Shown here: in pieces, positions 12,553 to 25,568 of the stretch
Numbering within the stretch: the stretch's first letter is position 1
How the letters are laid out: every line of letters starts with the position of its first letter
Assembly: GCA_037957365.1 (NCBI GenBank)
Contig: JARHVA010005357.1
Location: 297,001-361,000 of the forward strand
DNA length: 64,000 nucleotides
Reading direction: 5' to 3'
Source: Torreya grandis
Taxonomy: Eukaryota; Streptophyta; Pinopsida; Cupressales; Taxaceae
The notes under the pieces: generated by a model
Database searches by the model: none
Told to the model about the DNA's origin: nothing
Seen by the model: the letters and a program-made list of their open reading frames with translations, nothing else
Made by a program: the position numbers and the translations under genes

Positions 12553-13687
12553 ATTTGTTAGGATTCTTTGGCCAAGTCATGGGATAGCCTTGGAACATTT
12601 ATAGGACATACACCTCCATAAATCCAAATTTAATTATCCCCCATTAATGGGTTATGAGGGGTATAAAATGGCATACTGAAAGGAGCAACAAAAGTAGGAA
12701 GATACTAGCTAAGTAAATTTATTTGGTCTTGGTTTTTCATTTATCAGTTCTAGCTCTCTTATGCTCTATGAGGTGTACTATTTCAAAGTCACTCTCAATG
12801 AAATTTGACCCCATGGTTATTCTCTTATTTTATATTTTTTAAGAGGAATCTTCTAGTCTAAATAAATCTCTTAAATTTTTAAATATGACCTCCTTCTATC
12901 ACTAAAACTTTTGGTGTGTGTTTTGACACATGATTTTGTAGGTTGAGTGAGTAATCACCCAACCTCTCTTTAAATGATTTTATAGGAACCTCCCCATGGT
13001 TTTTTTCTACTGGTTATTAGTTTAATGATCCCACTTAGTTGGTTAATGAAATTTATTCTTGATCAATGACTCTTTGATAATTAACACTCATAAGGAGGAA
13101 GCTTAGACTAAAAATGATCAAATCATTTAGATCATAAAACAAACCCAGTCTAACTATCACTTGTTATTCTTCATCTAGATTCAAAAATGCATTAATAATG
13201 ACAAGTAAAATAAATATCATGCAAATTATATATAAACTTAATAATTGATTACAAATCAAACTACTTATAAAATTAATCCAACAATGTTTGTAAAAAAAAT
13301 TAAAAGAAAGAGACGGTAGGGAAAAGGGGGAATATGAGTTTACTATATGGAAAAATACATTTTATTATATTAAATGGACAAATCCTTTGATAAATTTATC
13401 CTTTTTTGGTCAATAGAGCACAACAAATATGTTGAGATAGTGCAAGAGTCTAGGATAACTTTAGCTATGTGATGGAGGGAAACATGGTCACCATATATAT
13501 GCATAGACCAAGAATATTAGTTAATAAATCTTTCAAATTAAAGGGATTTCATGAAGCACAAATGGGACTCATTACACACTATGGGTGAATATATAACAAA
13601 AATTCAAAAATATTATCTCATGTGAAGAGGAAAACTACCTAGAAAACATAAAATTACATAAAGGGGAGAGTCAAGGATCATTGATAT
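12553..13687 (+). other. LTR-like fragment with TATA box, otherwise unassigned
   Basis: The segment starts TGTTAGGATTC at 12556, has a TATAAAA box at 12662-12668 and then T-rich sequence, like the U3/R part of a plant copia LTR on the plus strand. I could not find its 3' end, a primer site or a partner copy. From about 13000 to 13687 nothing recognisable is seen on either strand. Confidence 0.35.
12662..12668 (+). promoter_or_regulatory. TATA box of an LTR-like fragment
   Basis: TATAAAA lies in a GC-richer local context (GAGGGGTATAAAATGGCA), typical of an LTR promoter. It is a motif match only. Confidence 0.4.
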
Positions 13688-13904
13688 TGTTAGAATTTTT
13701 TTATATTACATTGTTAACGTTTAGTGTTTAGTTATAGTGAAATATGTTATTGCATCGATTTCATGTTTAGTTGGTAGATTAGGTGGTAGTGGTTACAATT
13801 TTATGGTTCTGATAATTAATTCCTCTCTATATTTATATGATCATTATTATTTAATAAAGACATTAAAAATCATTGTAGCATTCTGCTCTATTTATTTTTC
13901 ATCA
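13688..13904 (+). repeat. 5' LTR of the small element
   Basis: It starts TGTTAGAATT and ends TTTTCATCA. It shares with the right copy long runs such as TCATGTTTAGTTGG and CCTCTCTATATTTATATGA, and AATAAAGACATTAAAAA near the end, which could serve as a polyadenylation signal. Confidence 0.75.
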
Positions 13905-13923
13905 TTGGTATTGGAGTGGTGTC
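13905..13923 (+). promoter_or_regulatory. primer-binding site of the small element
   Basis: TTGGTATTGGAGTGGTGTC directly follows the left LTR. It resembles TTGGTATCAGAGC with transitions. Confidence 0.5.
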
Positions 13924-15655
13924 ATATCCTTTCCTTGATGGATGGGTAGGAAATTTATAGGTGAATTTCATACACATTCACACCCCTATGAATGAATAAA
14001 TAATTGATTAATTCTATTCTATCAATTTCTATATAAATTTGGAGAATCATGATCTATAGACAAGATGGAAGTGTGAATCAAAGCCAGTAAAACTTGCACA
14101 ACCAAGTGCAGAAGGAAGGTGTGGCTGAAGAAGACAATGAAACAACCCCTATAGCTGATGTGGAGAGTCAAGTAGCATATAACAAAAGATAAAATAGTAA
14201 TTCAAAGAATTAGCTCTTCATATTTCAAATCCTTCTCTATCATCATCATCTAGTGTAAAAGAAATACTGAAGTGAATTAATGCCAATCCTGTAGCATAGA
14301 TAGAAGATTTCATAGGAGGAATCAAATCAAAATGAAACCATACCTATCACCAGTAGGAGGAATTTTTCTCAAGTTCATGGTGGTCATGGTAGATTTTCAA
14401 GAATCGATTAAGGCACCTAGATATTGAGAATCTATGAAACATGAATGCTAACATGAATAAGGAAAATATGAGTTATCCAATGCCAATATTTATAGAAATT
14501 TTTTCCATTTGACTTCTATTGTTTTCTATTTTGAATGAAGAAAGAGATCATATTAAAGAATTTATACACATACATATTTTGTTTTAAATAGTCAAGACAT
14601 CCATTAAAAATCTCTATCTCTCCTTTACATATTTCATTTCATAGTTGCAAATTCTATTTGTTCCTATTCTCAGTGACAAATTATCACCACATTTCCATCT
14701 TGGTGTCCAAGTTGGATTTTAGGTAGTTATTCAGTTTTAGTCAATCTTTTTTTTTTGTGTTTAAAGTTTTGGTTTATTTTGTTTATAGGGTGAGAGTCAT
14801 TATTTTACATAATATTTTTAAAGTGTCATTAATTCAAGTGTTTTATTTGGTATTTATTAAATTCTAGTTCATGTCAAAGTCATTTAGGTGAATTAGGTTA
14901 AAATCATTTTTATCAAAAATGTTAAAAATTAAAAAATGAGTTAAATTGTCAGTTTTATGTTAAAATTATTAAAATCAAAATTAATTATTTGTACAAATAT
15001 GCATTATCATTTATACGTGACATCCTAAGTCTAATGTTGTCAAATGTCAAATGGGTCCAAACTGTGGGGGGGGATTTATCCTCATACAACTAAGCTTCAA
15101 ATCTTCATCAATTGAGTGAAGTAGCTTCATTTACTAGAGTTTGGAGGATACACAAAGGCTAGAAGACAACTAACATCCTCTCATGAGTCACCTACAATGG
15201 GGTCACACCATTGCTATGGTGATAAATTTTGGTATGTTTACTTTATGTTTTGTAATATGTTTTTCAATAAATTATTGAGTATTATTTTATAGTTTGGTAC
15301 CTCCTAAAAAATAATGTTGTGTGGATAAAAATCACTGAAGTAGCACTTGGTTCTTGGAAAAGGGTTTGTGGTAATCTGAAAAACCACTGAAGTGTAGTAG
15401 AAACCTCTTACAACCCTCTAAGTTTATGGTCAACCTATAGTAGAAAACCATATGGGTTTGTGGTAATCCTCATAATCTTAGAAACCACTGAAGGTGTTAG
15501 TAGAGAGAAGTGTTCCTATCACTTCCAAGTTTTTGGTAATCCCACAAGGAAAAACCAAGGTGACACTAAGACCTTGAAGCCACAAAAATGGAATGACACC
15601 TCAAAAAGTGAGCAGGCTATGCAAAGAGTGTAAATATTTTTACAATGTTTGTAAT

Positions 15656-15716
15656 AAAGGGGGGACTACTATTAGGAAATATGATGTTTATAGAAACAAT
15701 GTAATAAAGGGGGGAA
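15656..15716 (+). promoter_or_regulatory. duplicated polypurine tract of the small element
   Basis: Two near-identical stretches, each reading 'ATGT.(G)TAATAAAGGGGGG(A)A', occur about 52 bp apart. The second directly precedes the right LTR and is the likely functional tract. The first looks like a local duplication. Confidence 0.6.
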
Positions 15717-15929
15717 TGTTATCAAAATTTGATATTACATTGTTAGAATTTCATGTTTAGTTATAGCATAATCTATTATTGTATTAGATTCATGTTTAGT
15801 TGGCAGATTAGGTAGCAATGATTATAGTTTTATGGTTCTAATAATCGATTCCTCTCTATATTTATATGACCATTGTTATTCAATAAAGACATTAAAAAAC
15901 ATTTTAGCATTCTGATTTTTTTTTCATCA
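15717..15929 (+). repeat. 3' LTR of the small element
   Basis: It starts TGTTATCAAA after the purine tract and ends TTTCATCA. By eye it matches the left LTR over its whole length with scattered transitions and small indels. Confidence 0.75.
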
Positions 15930-16199
15930 TATATCCTACCCAAATACTCTTTTTATCAGTTGATCAGTTATCCAACCCTTATTCAATTGAATAGTTGATC
16001 TTTTATAGGAAAGGCAAGTCTATTGGGCCATTAATTTAACCATTGACTACTGATTTCAATAATTAAATAGATCAATAATTTTGAAATTTTAAGTATTTAT
16101 GATCTTGTCTAATCCTAAGAAAATTATAATTAGGGGCATGCCAACTAATCTAGAATTTAATTCTAGGCAGCTGAAATCTACCTAAAAATCATTAGGCAT
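15930..16199. other. flank of the giant gypsy element, with one unit of a tandem repeat
   Basis: No gene is present. The segment from about 16128 (ATTAGGGGCATG…CTAGAATTTAATT…) resembles the sequence just right of the giant element (about 53350-53415). The two would have been adjacent tandem units in the target before insertion. Confidence 0.5.
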
Positions 16200-17074
16200 T
16201 ATTGATGACTCTAGATGTATGATAGGTGCTCCTAGTGTCTAAATAACACTTTTCATTTTAGAATATAGTGAATAAGATGTTCCACAATACTACTTATAAG
16301 ATGTTCTACAATACTTATGATTATCCAAGATAGTGTCTAAAGAATTACCATAACATTCATGGATAATGTTATTTCATTTTAGAATATAGTGTCTAAAGAA
16401 TACTTATATTGATTGGTGGTTGGGAGACATCATGGATAATCTAAGTGAAATATAAGAGATATATGCTATTATCAATGAATTTATAATCAAGATCTAAATT
16501 AAATATTAATCTAAATGAATGTTTACAGTGAAGTTTAAACTAGAGTGACTTGGTCAAAAAGAAGCAAAAATAAGGGTAGGGTACAAAAAATATGGTCTAA
16601 TTTTTTGTCCCAATACTATGAAAAAGTTTAGATTTCATATAAACATACATTCAAACCAATACATGACATGAAATAACTTTATCATAGATTTTACCCTGTA
16701 CCAAGAAATTATCTAAGGAAAGGATGGAATGATGCAAATAAGAATCTAGATTCAATTTAAACGTTTACTTCATAAGAAAATTGAATTAACACATCTAAAA
16801 GGGAAGTAAGAGAAATGAAATGAACATAAGATATGTCAATTAACTTAGCATAAGCACAAGTTAACATATCTGCATTCACATACACATATCAATAATCAAT
16901 GAAAACCATTCAAATTTAGACTTCCAAATAGATAAATGAGAGAGAAGCCATATTATAATTGACAAAAACAAATGTGGATAAACTTCTCAGTATTCCTTGC
17001 TTGTATTAATTGCTTTGAGTATACAAAATAGTTTTGCTCTAAAACTCCCACCATTTACAAAGTGGTAATACTAA

Positions 17075-17082
17075 ATTTTATA
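17075..17082 (-). promoter_or_regulatory. TATA box in the 3' LTR of the giant element
   Basis: The minus strand reads TATAAAAT. The same position in the other LTR (47871-47878) reads TATAAAAG, so the box is conserved in both copies. Confidence 0.55.
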
Positions 17083-17799
17083 GGAGACTTAGGTAGTATA
17101 CCAATCAATCATGAGATTAGAAATGTACAAAGGTAAGGATAGATGTCCTTTTTACAAAATTTATAGAATATATTCCCTTTTACAAAATGGGCTGACCTAT
17201 ACCCCAATGTGTAAACAAACTAGCACATGCCTTTATAAAAAGAATATTCTACTTTTAAATATTATAAAGTTTATTACAAAGTGGAATATTATTAGTTAGC
17301 TAGTGGGACCTATGATAAAGAGCTCCCATGTTTCTCCTAAAGAATCTTCATGGATTTTCAATGCTAGTCATCGACTAGCTTTAGGTTGATAGTTGGCTCT
17401 AAGAGGGACTCACATTCCTGGTCTACCAAGTCATCAAAATCTTTATCATTTCTGGCCAATGCTTCCTTGATATTTTGGCCTCAATAATTTTCTCTTTCAC
17501 ATTTAGGATCATGCCCATCACCTTGATGTTGTCACTTTTAGACTAGCCCAGACTCTTTCTCCTAACCTCTTGCAAAACCAAGGTGACCCTATGCTTATAC
17601 TTATCATCTCCAATGATGCCCAAGGAGCTAAGTGTGGTAGGACTAATAATCATGGTACCAAGAAGCTATTTAATCCTACCTATCAATTATTCATCATCCC
17701 TTAGGAGCCTCTCCAAGTATTTTAACCATGTACTCAAACCTTGGATTTTATCCATAATTATTCCCATAATTGAATTTAGATGGGCCAAGCTAATGGTTT

Positions 17800-20165
17800 T
17801 GAACCTAGGAATCTAGCCCTCACCTAGTATGTAGATTAACTCTTTCATTTTGTCTCTTAAACTTTGCCATTGGTCTAATTAACCTTTTTGTTACTTCAAC
17901 CTGGTGAGCTAAAGGACTCTTCCTTGTCTTCATCTCCTTTAAATATATAAACATATCATGTAAGGAAGCTTCAAACATATTTATCATTTCTTTAGGAATT
18001 GACAAGATAGCCTACACCTCAAGTTATTCTTTTTACTTATGTAGGTTCTTTATCCTTTGATAGAGGCCTTTAATTCTTGATTTTAGTTGGGTTTAATGGC
18101 CATTAGCTAGTCAAACTATGTCTTCTTTATGGATTGGGTGTTCACTAGGTCCTTGACCTCCTACTAGAGTTCAACCCATAAAAGGTTTAACTCTTTGAAA
18201 ATTGAACTCCTCATTACTAACCATGGTTTTCCTTGTTGTCACCCTCTCTAGGCCTATTATCTCTAAATTGAATTACACACTTACTAATGATTCTTTGATC
18301 TTTGGAGATTTTAGGACCTCTATATGTGTGATTCCTAAGGCTCCATGGGTTTTTACCTAAGTGTTACTTGATCCCCTAAGGGTGGTCATCCTTATTTCTT
18401 CCTCTTCTTTCATTAAAGCTACCATCCATGGCTTAATCTCATCATGAATAGTGATGTTAACTACATTGGTCATGGCCCATGAATGTTGCAATGTAGGGAT
18501 CTCTTGAATCTTCCTATAAATGAACCATTCAAGGATGATTATCCCATGGATGGGATTATCATCACTAAATAATTTAACTTCACTTAAAAAATGAGTGAAT
18601 ATTAACTTTGTCCTTTTCTTTCCAATTGGTACCAATGCCAACTTAGCTTTCCTCTTCAAGGGTGAAACTAGAACTACGCCCATTACAAATTTCTTCCCCT
18701 TTTCCTATCTTGCTTTCTCATCTTGGGCCTAAATTTCTTTAGCTTTTTCTTATTCATATAATACATATGCCTTATCAAGCACCTTAAGTTCATCTTCCAC
18801 TATCTCATCAAGAGCTAGTGAAATCATGTCAATATATTCTATTAGGGACTCTAGTCTATTAGGCTGAGCTAAGGATAATGGACCTTCACCAGGTCCATCT
18901 TCTAATTTCTATTTATCAAGTCCTTACATAAATTGTTCTTAAGTTTGTTGTAGTTCTATTTGTGGTTGTTTAGGAGGGGGCCTAGAAGAGGATCCCATAA
19001 ACAAGTGGTAATGTAAGGGTCCCATCTACCAAATTTCTCCACATGGCTTGTCATATTTAGCTAGCCTAGCTTCAAGCCTAGTGTTATGTTTTTTTAACTT
19101 GGCCAATACTTATATGAAATTGGTGGCCTTAATATACATTATGTCATGAATACCAAGACTGTGTTCATAAGGATAACTTATTATTTTTGATTTCAAATTA
19201 TTTGTGACCCTATTATGAGGGTCTTATTGCCTAAGATCATATAACTATAAGTTTAAAGAGTCTCTATATTTGGATATGACATTCACATGATCCAAATGCT
19301 ACAATACCTCTTACTAATGGTCAAAAGGAAAGGGTGAAGGATTCCTTTCCTTTTCTTATTTTAGACACTATCTATACCATTAAATAGTTGGTATGCAATC
19401 TTTTGCTCTTCTAATTTGTTAGGCATATGGACTAGTAGTCTGAGGGGATAAAATAAGGTCCCTTCTATTCTAATCATTATGCAATCTAGATACAACTAGA
19501 TATATCCAATTAAATCCACATAATTCTTGACTAAAAGGTTGATCCTATCGATGGGGATCACTGTAATAGCTTCTACCAAAGTTGGATATACACAATCATA
19601 AATGAATTTTATGTTTTGTCTATAATTGAATATGTGCAATTTGGAATAGTGATAGGAAATTATGTGTCTCCCATTAGGCAACTAATTCTTTATGTCAGGG
19701 ATCTTGGTGGTATCCAAGAGGGCATCTAGAAGATAGGACATCATGAAAAAATGGTTGTTAGTTTTCTTCTTCATGGCTAAAAATTGTTGTTTCAAATGAA
19801 TGTTGATCATTTCACCTAATGGGAGAGTGAGAGTGAGTTCCCTCTCTACCATGAATGATACATAAAGTACCCAAATTTTAACATGTGTGGTGGAAGGGGA
19901 TCCAAATAACCTATTCATCAAGGTCATGATTACTTTTATCCCTTCCCTAAATTAGACAATTGGTATTTCCCCAATAGGATCTTGGATTACAAGAGTTCCA
20001 ATAAGAAACCATGGGGAAAGGATAGTGTTCATGTCATTCTTATTAGTTTATGATTTAATTATGGGAAAGTCTACCTACGGTTTGGCTAGCTTGTATTAGT
20101 TTTCATATGCAAGGGGGGAATATATGCTACTTTTTAAAAAGAATGTTCATGAACTATCCAATCTA
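17800..20165 (-). pseudogene. U3-located ORF of unknown function (copy in 3' LTR)
   Basis: Three sense-strand blocks remain. Block one (about 20165-19496) includes NDMNTILSPWFLIGT, FFMMSYLLDALLDTTKIPD and ISYHYSKLHIFNYRQNIKF, with a TAG where the other LTR copy has TGG. Block two (18683-18357) has a basic KRKAKL…GKKRTK stretch and then a mixed segment ending KEEEEIRMTTLRG. Block three (18005-17820) looks like a charged, helical coiled-coil. Blocks one and two lie in different frames, so there are indels. The total is about 2.3 kb, or about 780 codons. The family is not known to me by function. Its plan (globular N-part, basic middle, coiled-coil end) and its place after pol resemble ORF3 of the nested Athila-like element at 37983-40282. 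An env-like or accessory role is a guess. Confidence 0.55.
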
Positions 20166-22600
20166 TATTAATTTTATAATATTTTAAAATAGGGGAAATA
20201 ACATCGATGCGGTGTAATACCTTAGGTTTTGTAGTAACATAGTGGAGACTGGTCATCTGGATGGAGACTAGGTCATTATATTTCTAGAGGATTATATCAT
20301 TATTTTGATCTTCTCTTGTAATGAATTATATCTCCTCAATATTCCAAAATATCTTATACAAGTTCTTATTCCTTGTGTTCAATGTTGTAGCATCAAAATC
20401 TATATCCTTGAAGACTCTTCCCTCATTATCTAAAGTTAGGTACAACTCTGTGTCATGCCTTTATTACTACCTTCAAGATGTTGTGACTATAAGATTTGAA
20501 AATTACTCACTAATGGTCTTTAAGTAACCTCTGGATTATATTGTTCTCATTGAGATGGTGATTAGACTCTTTTTGGCTTGATTGTGATTGATTAAAGTTC
20601 AAATTAGGGATTTTCATTTGGAGACTAGGGATTTATACAACTTTAATGGTGATAGTAGTTTAGACGTAGGCAAATTCATGTCTCATAGTTGATTTAGACC
20701 CATAACTTTATAATTTTTCCTTTTTATGCCCACAAAATCTTTAATTTTATCATTTTATGCTTGTGTGGTGCCTAGGTGGCATCTATCTGATAGCTTTCAT
20801 GGCATTTTTCATAAATGCTTTAAAGGAACTAGCCATTATCCTTTAAAATCCATCTTTTCCTTTACATCATTGGATCCTTGATTATAGATCAACACAAACC
20901 ATTGATCATAATCCTAGGGCTTGATCATTATTGGTTTTTTTATGTTGGGCCCCATAGTTATGCCATTTAACACCTTCATGAGCCTTGTGGGTCTCATTTA
21001 GTAGTCTTTATTGATTATGATACATTTGATCATTTGATCTTGATCAAGCATAAACTGTCAATCATGATCTAAGAACTTTCACATTATTGGTCCCTAAAAT
21101 CATGAAGATGGTGCAATCATGAAGAGGATCAAGTTATCTCATGGATCAACATGTATGTTAAAGGCCTAAGTCTAGAAAAGCATAATAAAGTGGGTCCCTT
21201 TGAATATTATAATCATAACCTAAGATTTTAGCCTAAGTTTAATTTTATTCATAAAATATAATAAATACTAGGATAAAAACATAGGTTGAGTCTAATTATT
21301 AATGCATGGGGACATTTTAACACTGAGCTCAACCATGAGAGTGCCACATGGTGAATCTACATGACTCCTAAGCATTTGAATTTTTTGACCCTAGGGAGGG
21401 TCTATAGAAATTTGATCTAGATTTGATTTCTTGAGATGGTGACCCTTGTCATCCTCATGAGGTTTTTAGGCCTTTGACATTTTAACACCATGTCACTCTA
21501 TCAGATCAGTTTGCATGAGTAGCTATGGGTTGTTGATCATGATCCTAGATACTTGCACATGAATTGCTCTTTTCAAATATTAAAGTCATAGCATAAGTTT
21601 TATCTTAAAGTTTCATTATATTAATAAATAAAATGAGACCTTAGGGTAAAAATTAAGCTAATTCTTTGGTTAATAAAAATGAGGGCCCTTTAACCTTAAT
21701 GATTATTACACACCATTCAATCTTCAGTCATACTTAAGTGTGAATCATTGATCATGATTTGGGGGCTCACATGGGATTGGTCCAATAGATCAAGGCCTTG
21801 GATCCATTATGTCTCCTTCACTTCATTTGATCATTCTCCATGATGAAGTGAGAGTTTTTGATCCTACAAGGAGGCAATATGCTTAAGTTATAGCTTAGGT
21901 TGACATAAGAGCTTAGGATAATTTCTTAAGACTGAAGTCTCATTCATGTTAGTAAATATGAATAGGGCCTTAGGACTTAAGAATTTAGGCTAAGAATGAA
22001 ATAAAGAGGACCATGTGATATGATGGGGCCAAGCTAGGAAAATAAAGGACCCTACACACATGAACATTAGACTTTTTTACAATAAAGGGAATAAAAAGGG
22101 GAAACATAAAGGGACCAAACATTATTTTAGATTAAGGTTTAGTCATCTTAAAAAACTTGACCAAGCCTTAGCATAAAATTAGGCTTGGGTCTAAAGAAAA
22201 TTTTAAAACATTCTTGCCAAATTTGCTCCTACCAAATTGGAATTTGAACCAAGGTTCCAAGCTAAAGTTTTCTAAAGGAGGGTTTTAACACATGAATCCA
22301 ACTGTGAGAACTCATAGACCAAAGGTTAATAAAATCCTAAATGAAGATAAAATTATGAAAATTCTAGTATGATCCATTGATAAGAGTTTCATAAAACCTA
22401 TAACTTAAGACATGAAGGCCAATTTTTAGTATTCTTAGGCAAGGTTAAAGAAAAACCATGAACAAAAGGGTCAATTTATTAGGCATGAATCATCTTCAAA
22501 TTATAATAATGTGTAGAATATCAATATTTTAGTGTTAAGGTTTAAAGTATGCACAAAGATCCCTATTTTTTTAGAAATGGGGGTATGTTCACTCTCAACA

Positions 22601-23759
22601 AATGATGAATTCCTAGGGAAACATAACAATATGTTATAACTTAAAACTCTAGCTTAGACAAATAACTAGGTCATTTATTCTACTTGATCAATGCCATTAT
22701 CAAGATCAATTCATGGTTGAAACAAACCTTACATGTTCATAATTAGGATCAAACATCAAGACATAGCCATGTTACATGCGTGCTTTGATTTCATTTACTA
22801 TTTGACATGGGACTCAAGGGACAACGTCTAGGTTTCATGCCTTTAATCATTAACATTGACTTGGATCATGTTTAGATATTCATTAAGAACCATGCTTCTA
22901 TTTTAGTAAAGGCTTAGCCATTTATTTCCTAATAGTTAGGCATCCATAGCCCTGATAGAGATGCCTTTGGATCCACTCATGGCCTTAATCTACTACCAAC
23001 CATGCATCCATAGCCCCAATGGAGATTACCAGAATCACCTTTGCTTTAAAATCTTTTGATTTTATAATAAGTTCTTAATTTTTATATTTTGGGTCTTTTA
23101 GGCTTTCAACAAATGTTGGGAACTAGGGTAGCCAGGTTTAAGGATTTGGTCAAGTGTCTGCTCCTTAGATAATCACCAATGGTTACAACCTTTGTCCTAG
23201 GCAAGGATGTTTGTTAAGTGCAATCATTCATATACCTTAATAGATTAAGATTTCATTCTGTATGTGTAATTCTTCTTAAAACTAGGTTTAGGTCAAGACA
23301 ATGTTTAAGGTATTATGTAATGGTTAACCTATCCATTGGTCCTTACTAGTTTCTTCAAATCATAACATCAAGATCATATCTCAAATCCATGGTCAACATA
23401 TGTATGAGGTTCATACTAGCATTTTTAAACTTCTAGAGTTTCAAGTAAGCTAAGTGAACTTTGAGATAAGGGTTTCCCAAAAGGACTTATTAGAAGTAAT
23501 GAACAAAGTAACAAAATTAAACACACAATAGAAAGCAACAAAGTAGGAAGCAAAAGGGAAGCAAACAAATATATATGAACTTATGTACAAATAAGGGATA
23601 AGAAGGAAATAATTGAAGGAAAATAACTAGCCTACCTATATTAACTCTAACCATATTATAGATTTACTCCATGAAAACCCCAAGAAGAGAAGCAGAGAAA
23701 TAATGCTTGAGATACTACCCATTGGTGGGTAGTGTGAACTCTACTCCTTTTAGATCCTA
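22601..23759 (-). other. 3' untranslated internal region of the giant gypsy element
   Basis: This lies between the end of integrase and the 3' LTR on the minus strand. No domain is visible, and I could not recognise a polypurine tract directly before the LTR, where the minus strand reads AGGAATTCATCATT. Confidence 0.45.
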
Positions 23760-24884
23760 ATGTATCTATAATCTAATAGGGGTTAATCTACAGAGGTGTG
23801 AACATGCCATGCTTGACCTTGGGCTTAGATTTTTTTACCAAAGAAGAACCAAATCTCCTTGTCTGAATAACTTGATCTTTGACCTCTTGTCAAACCACCT
23901 CTTTATTGTAGTTTGGTGCCTGCTAAATTTAGTAAAAGTTTCTTCTCATGCATCTTCCATTTGAATAATGTCTAATAGCTTTGAGTTTGTAAATTCTTGG
24001 TCTTCCTCCATATACTCTTGCATAAACTTGTAAGTTGGTAGCTTGAGTATGATGGGGAATATGGATCTTAGCCATATACCAAAAATAAGGGGGATGCTTT
24101 AAGATCTTACTTAATTCTCATTCTATTTTCCCAAAGGGCATACTTGAGAATATTATGCCATATTCTAAGTTTGTCTATAGAAAATTTCTTAATGGCTTTC
24201 AACAAGTTTTTATTTGTTGACTCAGATACTCCATTACCTTGAGGATAATGGTTAGATGAAAACTTGAGAGAAATGTTATTGTCATATGCCCATTATGTCG
24301 TCTTTATTTATATGAATGATGACCCATTGTCACATACCAAAGAGACTAGAGTCCCAAATCCAGTGCATATGTTTTCTTTTAAAAACTTGATCACTTCTTT
24401 TATTCTGCATTATTTAGTGGCTATTGCTTCAGTCCACCTAGTAAAATAATCAGTAGCTTTTAGAACATATTTGTGACCTTATGATGAGCTGGGGATGATT
24501 ACCCCTAAAAATTATAGTCCCCACTAGGCAAAGAGTTTTTCAATCATGATAGATTGTAAGGGAATTTCTACCTTTATTTCTTTCATGCTAAAGATTTGAC
24601 ATGAATGGCATTCTCTCACATACTCATGAACATCTTTGAAGATGGTGGACCAAAAATAACCAACCCTAAGGATCTTTTGAGCTATTTTTTTCCTGATGGA
24701 TACCCACTTTCCAACTTCTCATGGAAAGTTTTCATTACCTTAGTAGCTTATTCTTTGGAAACACGTGTTAGGTACACACCTTCAAATTTATTTTGGTATA
24801 AAACCCTATCCTTGATCAGGTAGTGGGTTTCCTTGAGTCCTAGAGCTCTCCTTTACTCCTTGGTTAGTCTTGCAAGATAAGTTC
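23760..24884 (-). pseudogene. pol: integrase of the giant gypsy element (3' part of pol)
   Basis: On the minus strand the zinc-binding HHCC end reads HEYVRECHSCQ (about 24598-24631). Next comes WGL, a stop, FLG where WGLDF is expected (first catalytic Asp lost), then KATDYFTRWTEAIATK (about 24415-24460). CDNGS (second Asp, near 24319-24333) and QGNGVSESTNK (catalytic Glu, near 24215-24250) follow. The C-terminal region carries the usual LVYG block and decays by 23760. The same domain was continuous with sequence now at 42032 and beyond before the Athila-like element inserted. The reading frame resumes across the junction once one AGTTC copy is discounted. Confidence 0.85.
24880..24884. other. 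target-site duplication, left (AGTTC)
   Basis: AGTTC directly precedes the LTR start TGATGAGGCC. The same five bases follow the right LTR at 42027-42031. Confidence 0.9.
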
Positions 24885-25559
24885 TGATGAGGCCAAGATA
24901 TGCCCAATAAAAGTATAATAAATGACCTCATCATACTCTCTCTTTCTATTAAGTTTGATTGCATTTTATAACTTTTATTTTGATCTGAGATGAGTTAGGA
25001 TGTGATTATAACATTTTAAAAGACCTTTAATTCTTAACAATTGTGTTGGAAAATTTTAGTTTTACAATAAAATAGGTCATCATTAGGCTAAAGAACAAAT
25101 ATGAAGTGGATTGCATATTTTTGGAAGCATTAGACTCAATTCAGATTAGTTTCATAACCTATAAAATCTATTTTAGAACCATCACAATTAGTTCTAAAAC
25201 CCATAGAATCTATTCTGGAACCATCACAGTTAGTTTTAGAACTCCACCATACTATTTCAAGTCATCACACTCTCAGACTTAGCTCTAAAACTCTATATTT
25301 AGCTCTGGTACTCTTATAGATAAGCTCTAAAACTTTTACGGTTAGATATGGAACTGATGAGGATCTATTCCAAATGGCTGATGATCTATCAAGATCAATG
25401 ATCCCATTAAATCAGGAATAGATTCTTGATTTTCCAAACTAGCAAAATCAAGACATTTATAACATAGCTAGACATCTAGCCACATTTTGATTTAGCATCT
25501 ATTCCAGGCATGATTTAATTCCATCATATCTATGAAACAGTTATAGCCATCAAAGCATC

Positions 25560-25568
25560 TATATATAT
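25560..25568 (+). promoter_or_regulatory. TATA box in the Athila-like LTR
   Basis: TATATATAG is conserved in the 3' LTR at 41303-41310 (TATATATA), about 675-720 bp before the LTR end. Confidence 0.55.

Larger units (their letters stand above)
13688..15929 (+). mobile_element. small LTR element (about 2.2 kb) with about 215-bp LTRs, non-autonomous
   Basis: Two direct repeats, 13688-13904 and 15717-15929, enclose about 1.8 kb. The left one is followed by TTGGTATTGGAGTGGTGTC, a decayed Met-tRNA-type primer site. The right one is preceded by the purine tract AAAGGGGGGAA. Possible target duplications are GATAT (13683-13687) and TATAT (15930-15934), matching at four of five bases. No pol domain is visible inside. 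A stretch near 14340-14400 that reads SRRNFSQVHGGHGRFS resembles the basic Gly/Arg-rich tail of a copia gag. It is best read as a deleted copia or a non-autonomous derivative. Confidence 0.75.
16200..22600 (-). repeat. 3' LTR (6.4 kb) of the giant gypsy element
   Basis: It is homologous end to end with 47046-53320, with small indels. On the minus strand it starts TGTTGAGAGT at 22600 and ends at 16200 (…CATCAATA, last motif mutated). A TATAAAAT box lies at 17075-17082 on the minus strand, about 880 bp from the LTR end, so U3 is about 5.5 kb. Remnants of a long sense-strand ORF lie in U3. It is about 126 bp longer than its partner, partly because of a local duplication near 16253-16400 (CATTTTAGAATATAGTG twice). 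Confidence 0.85.
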
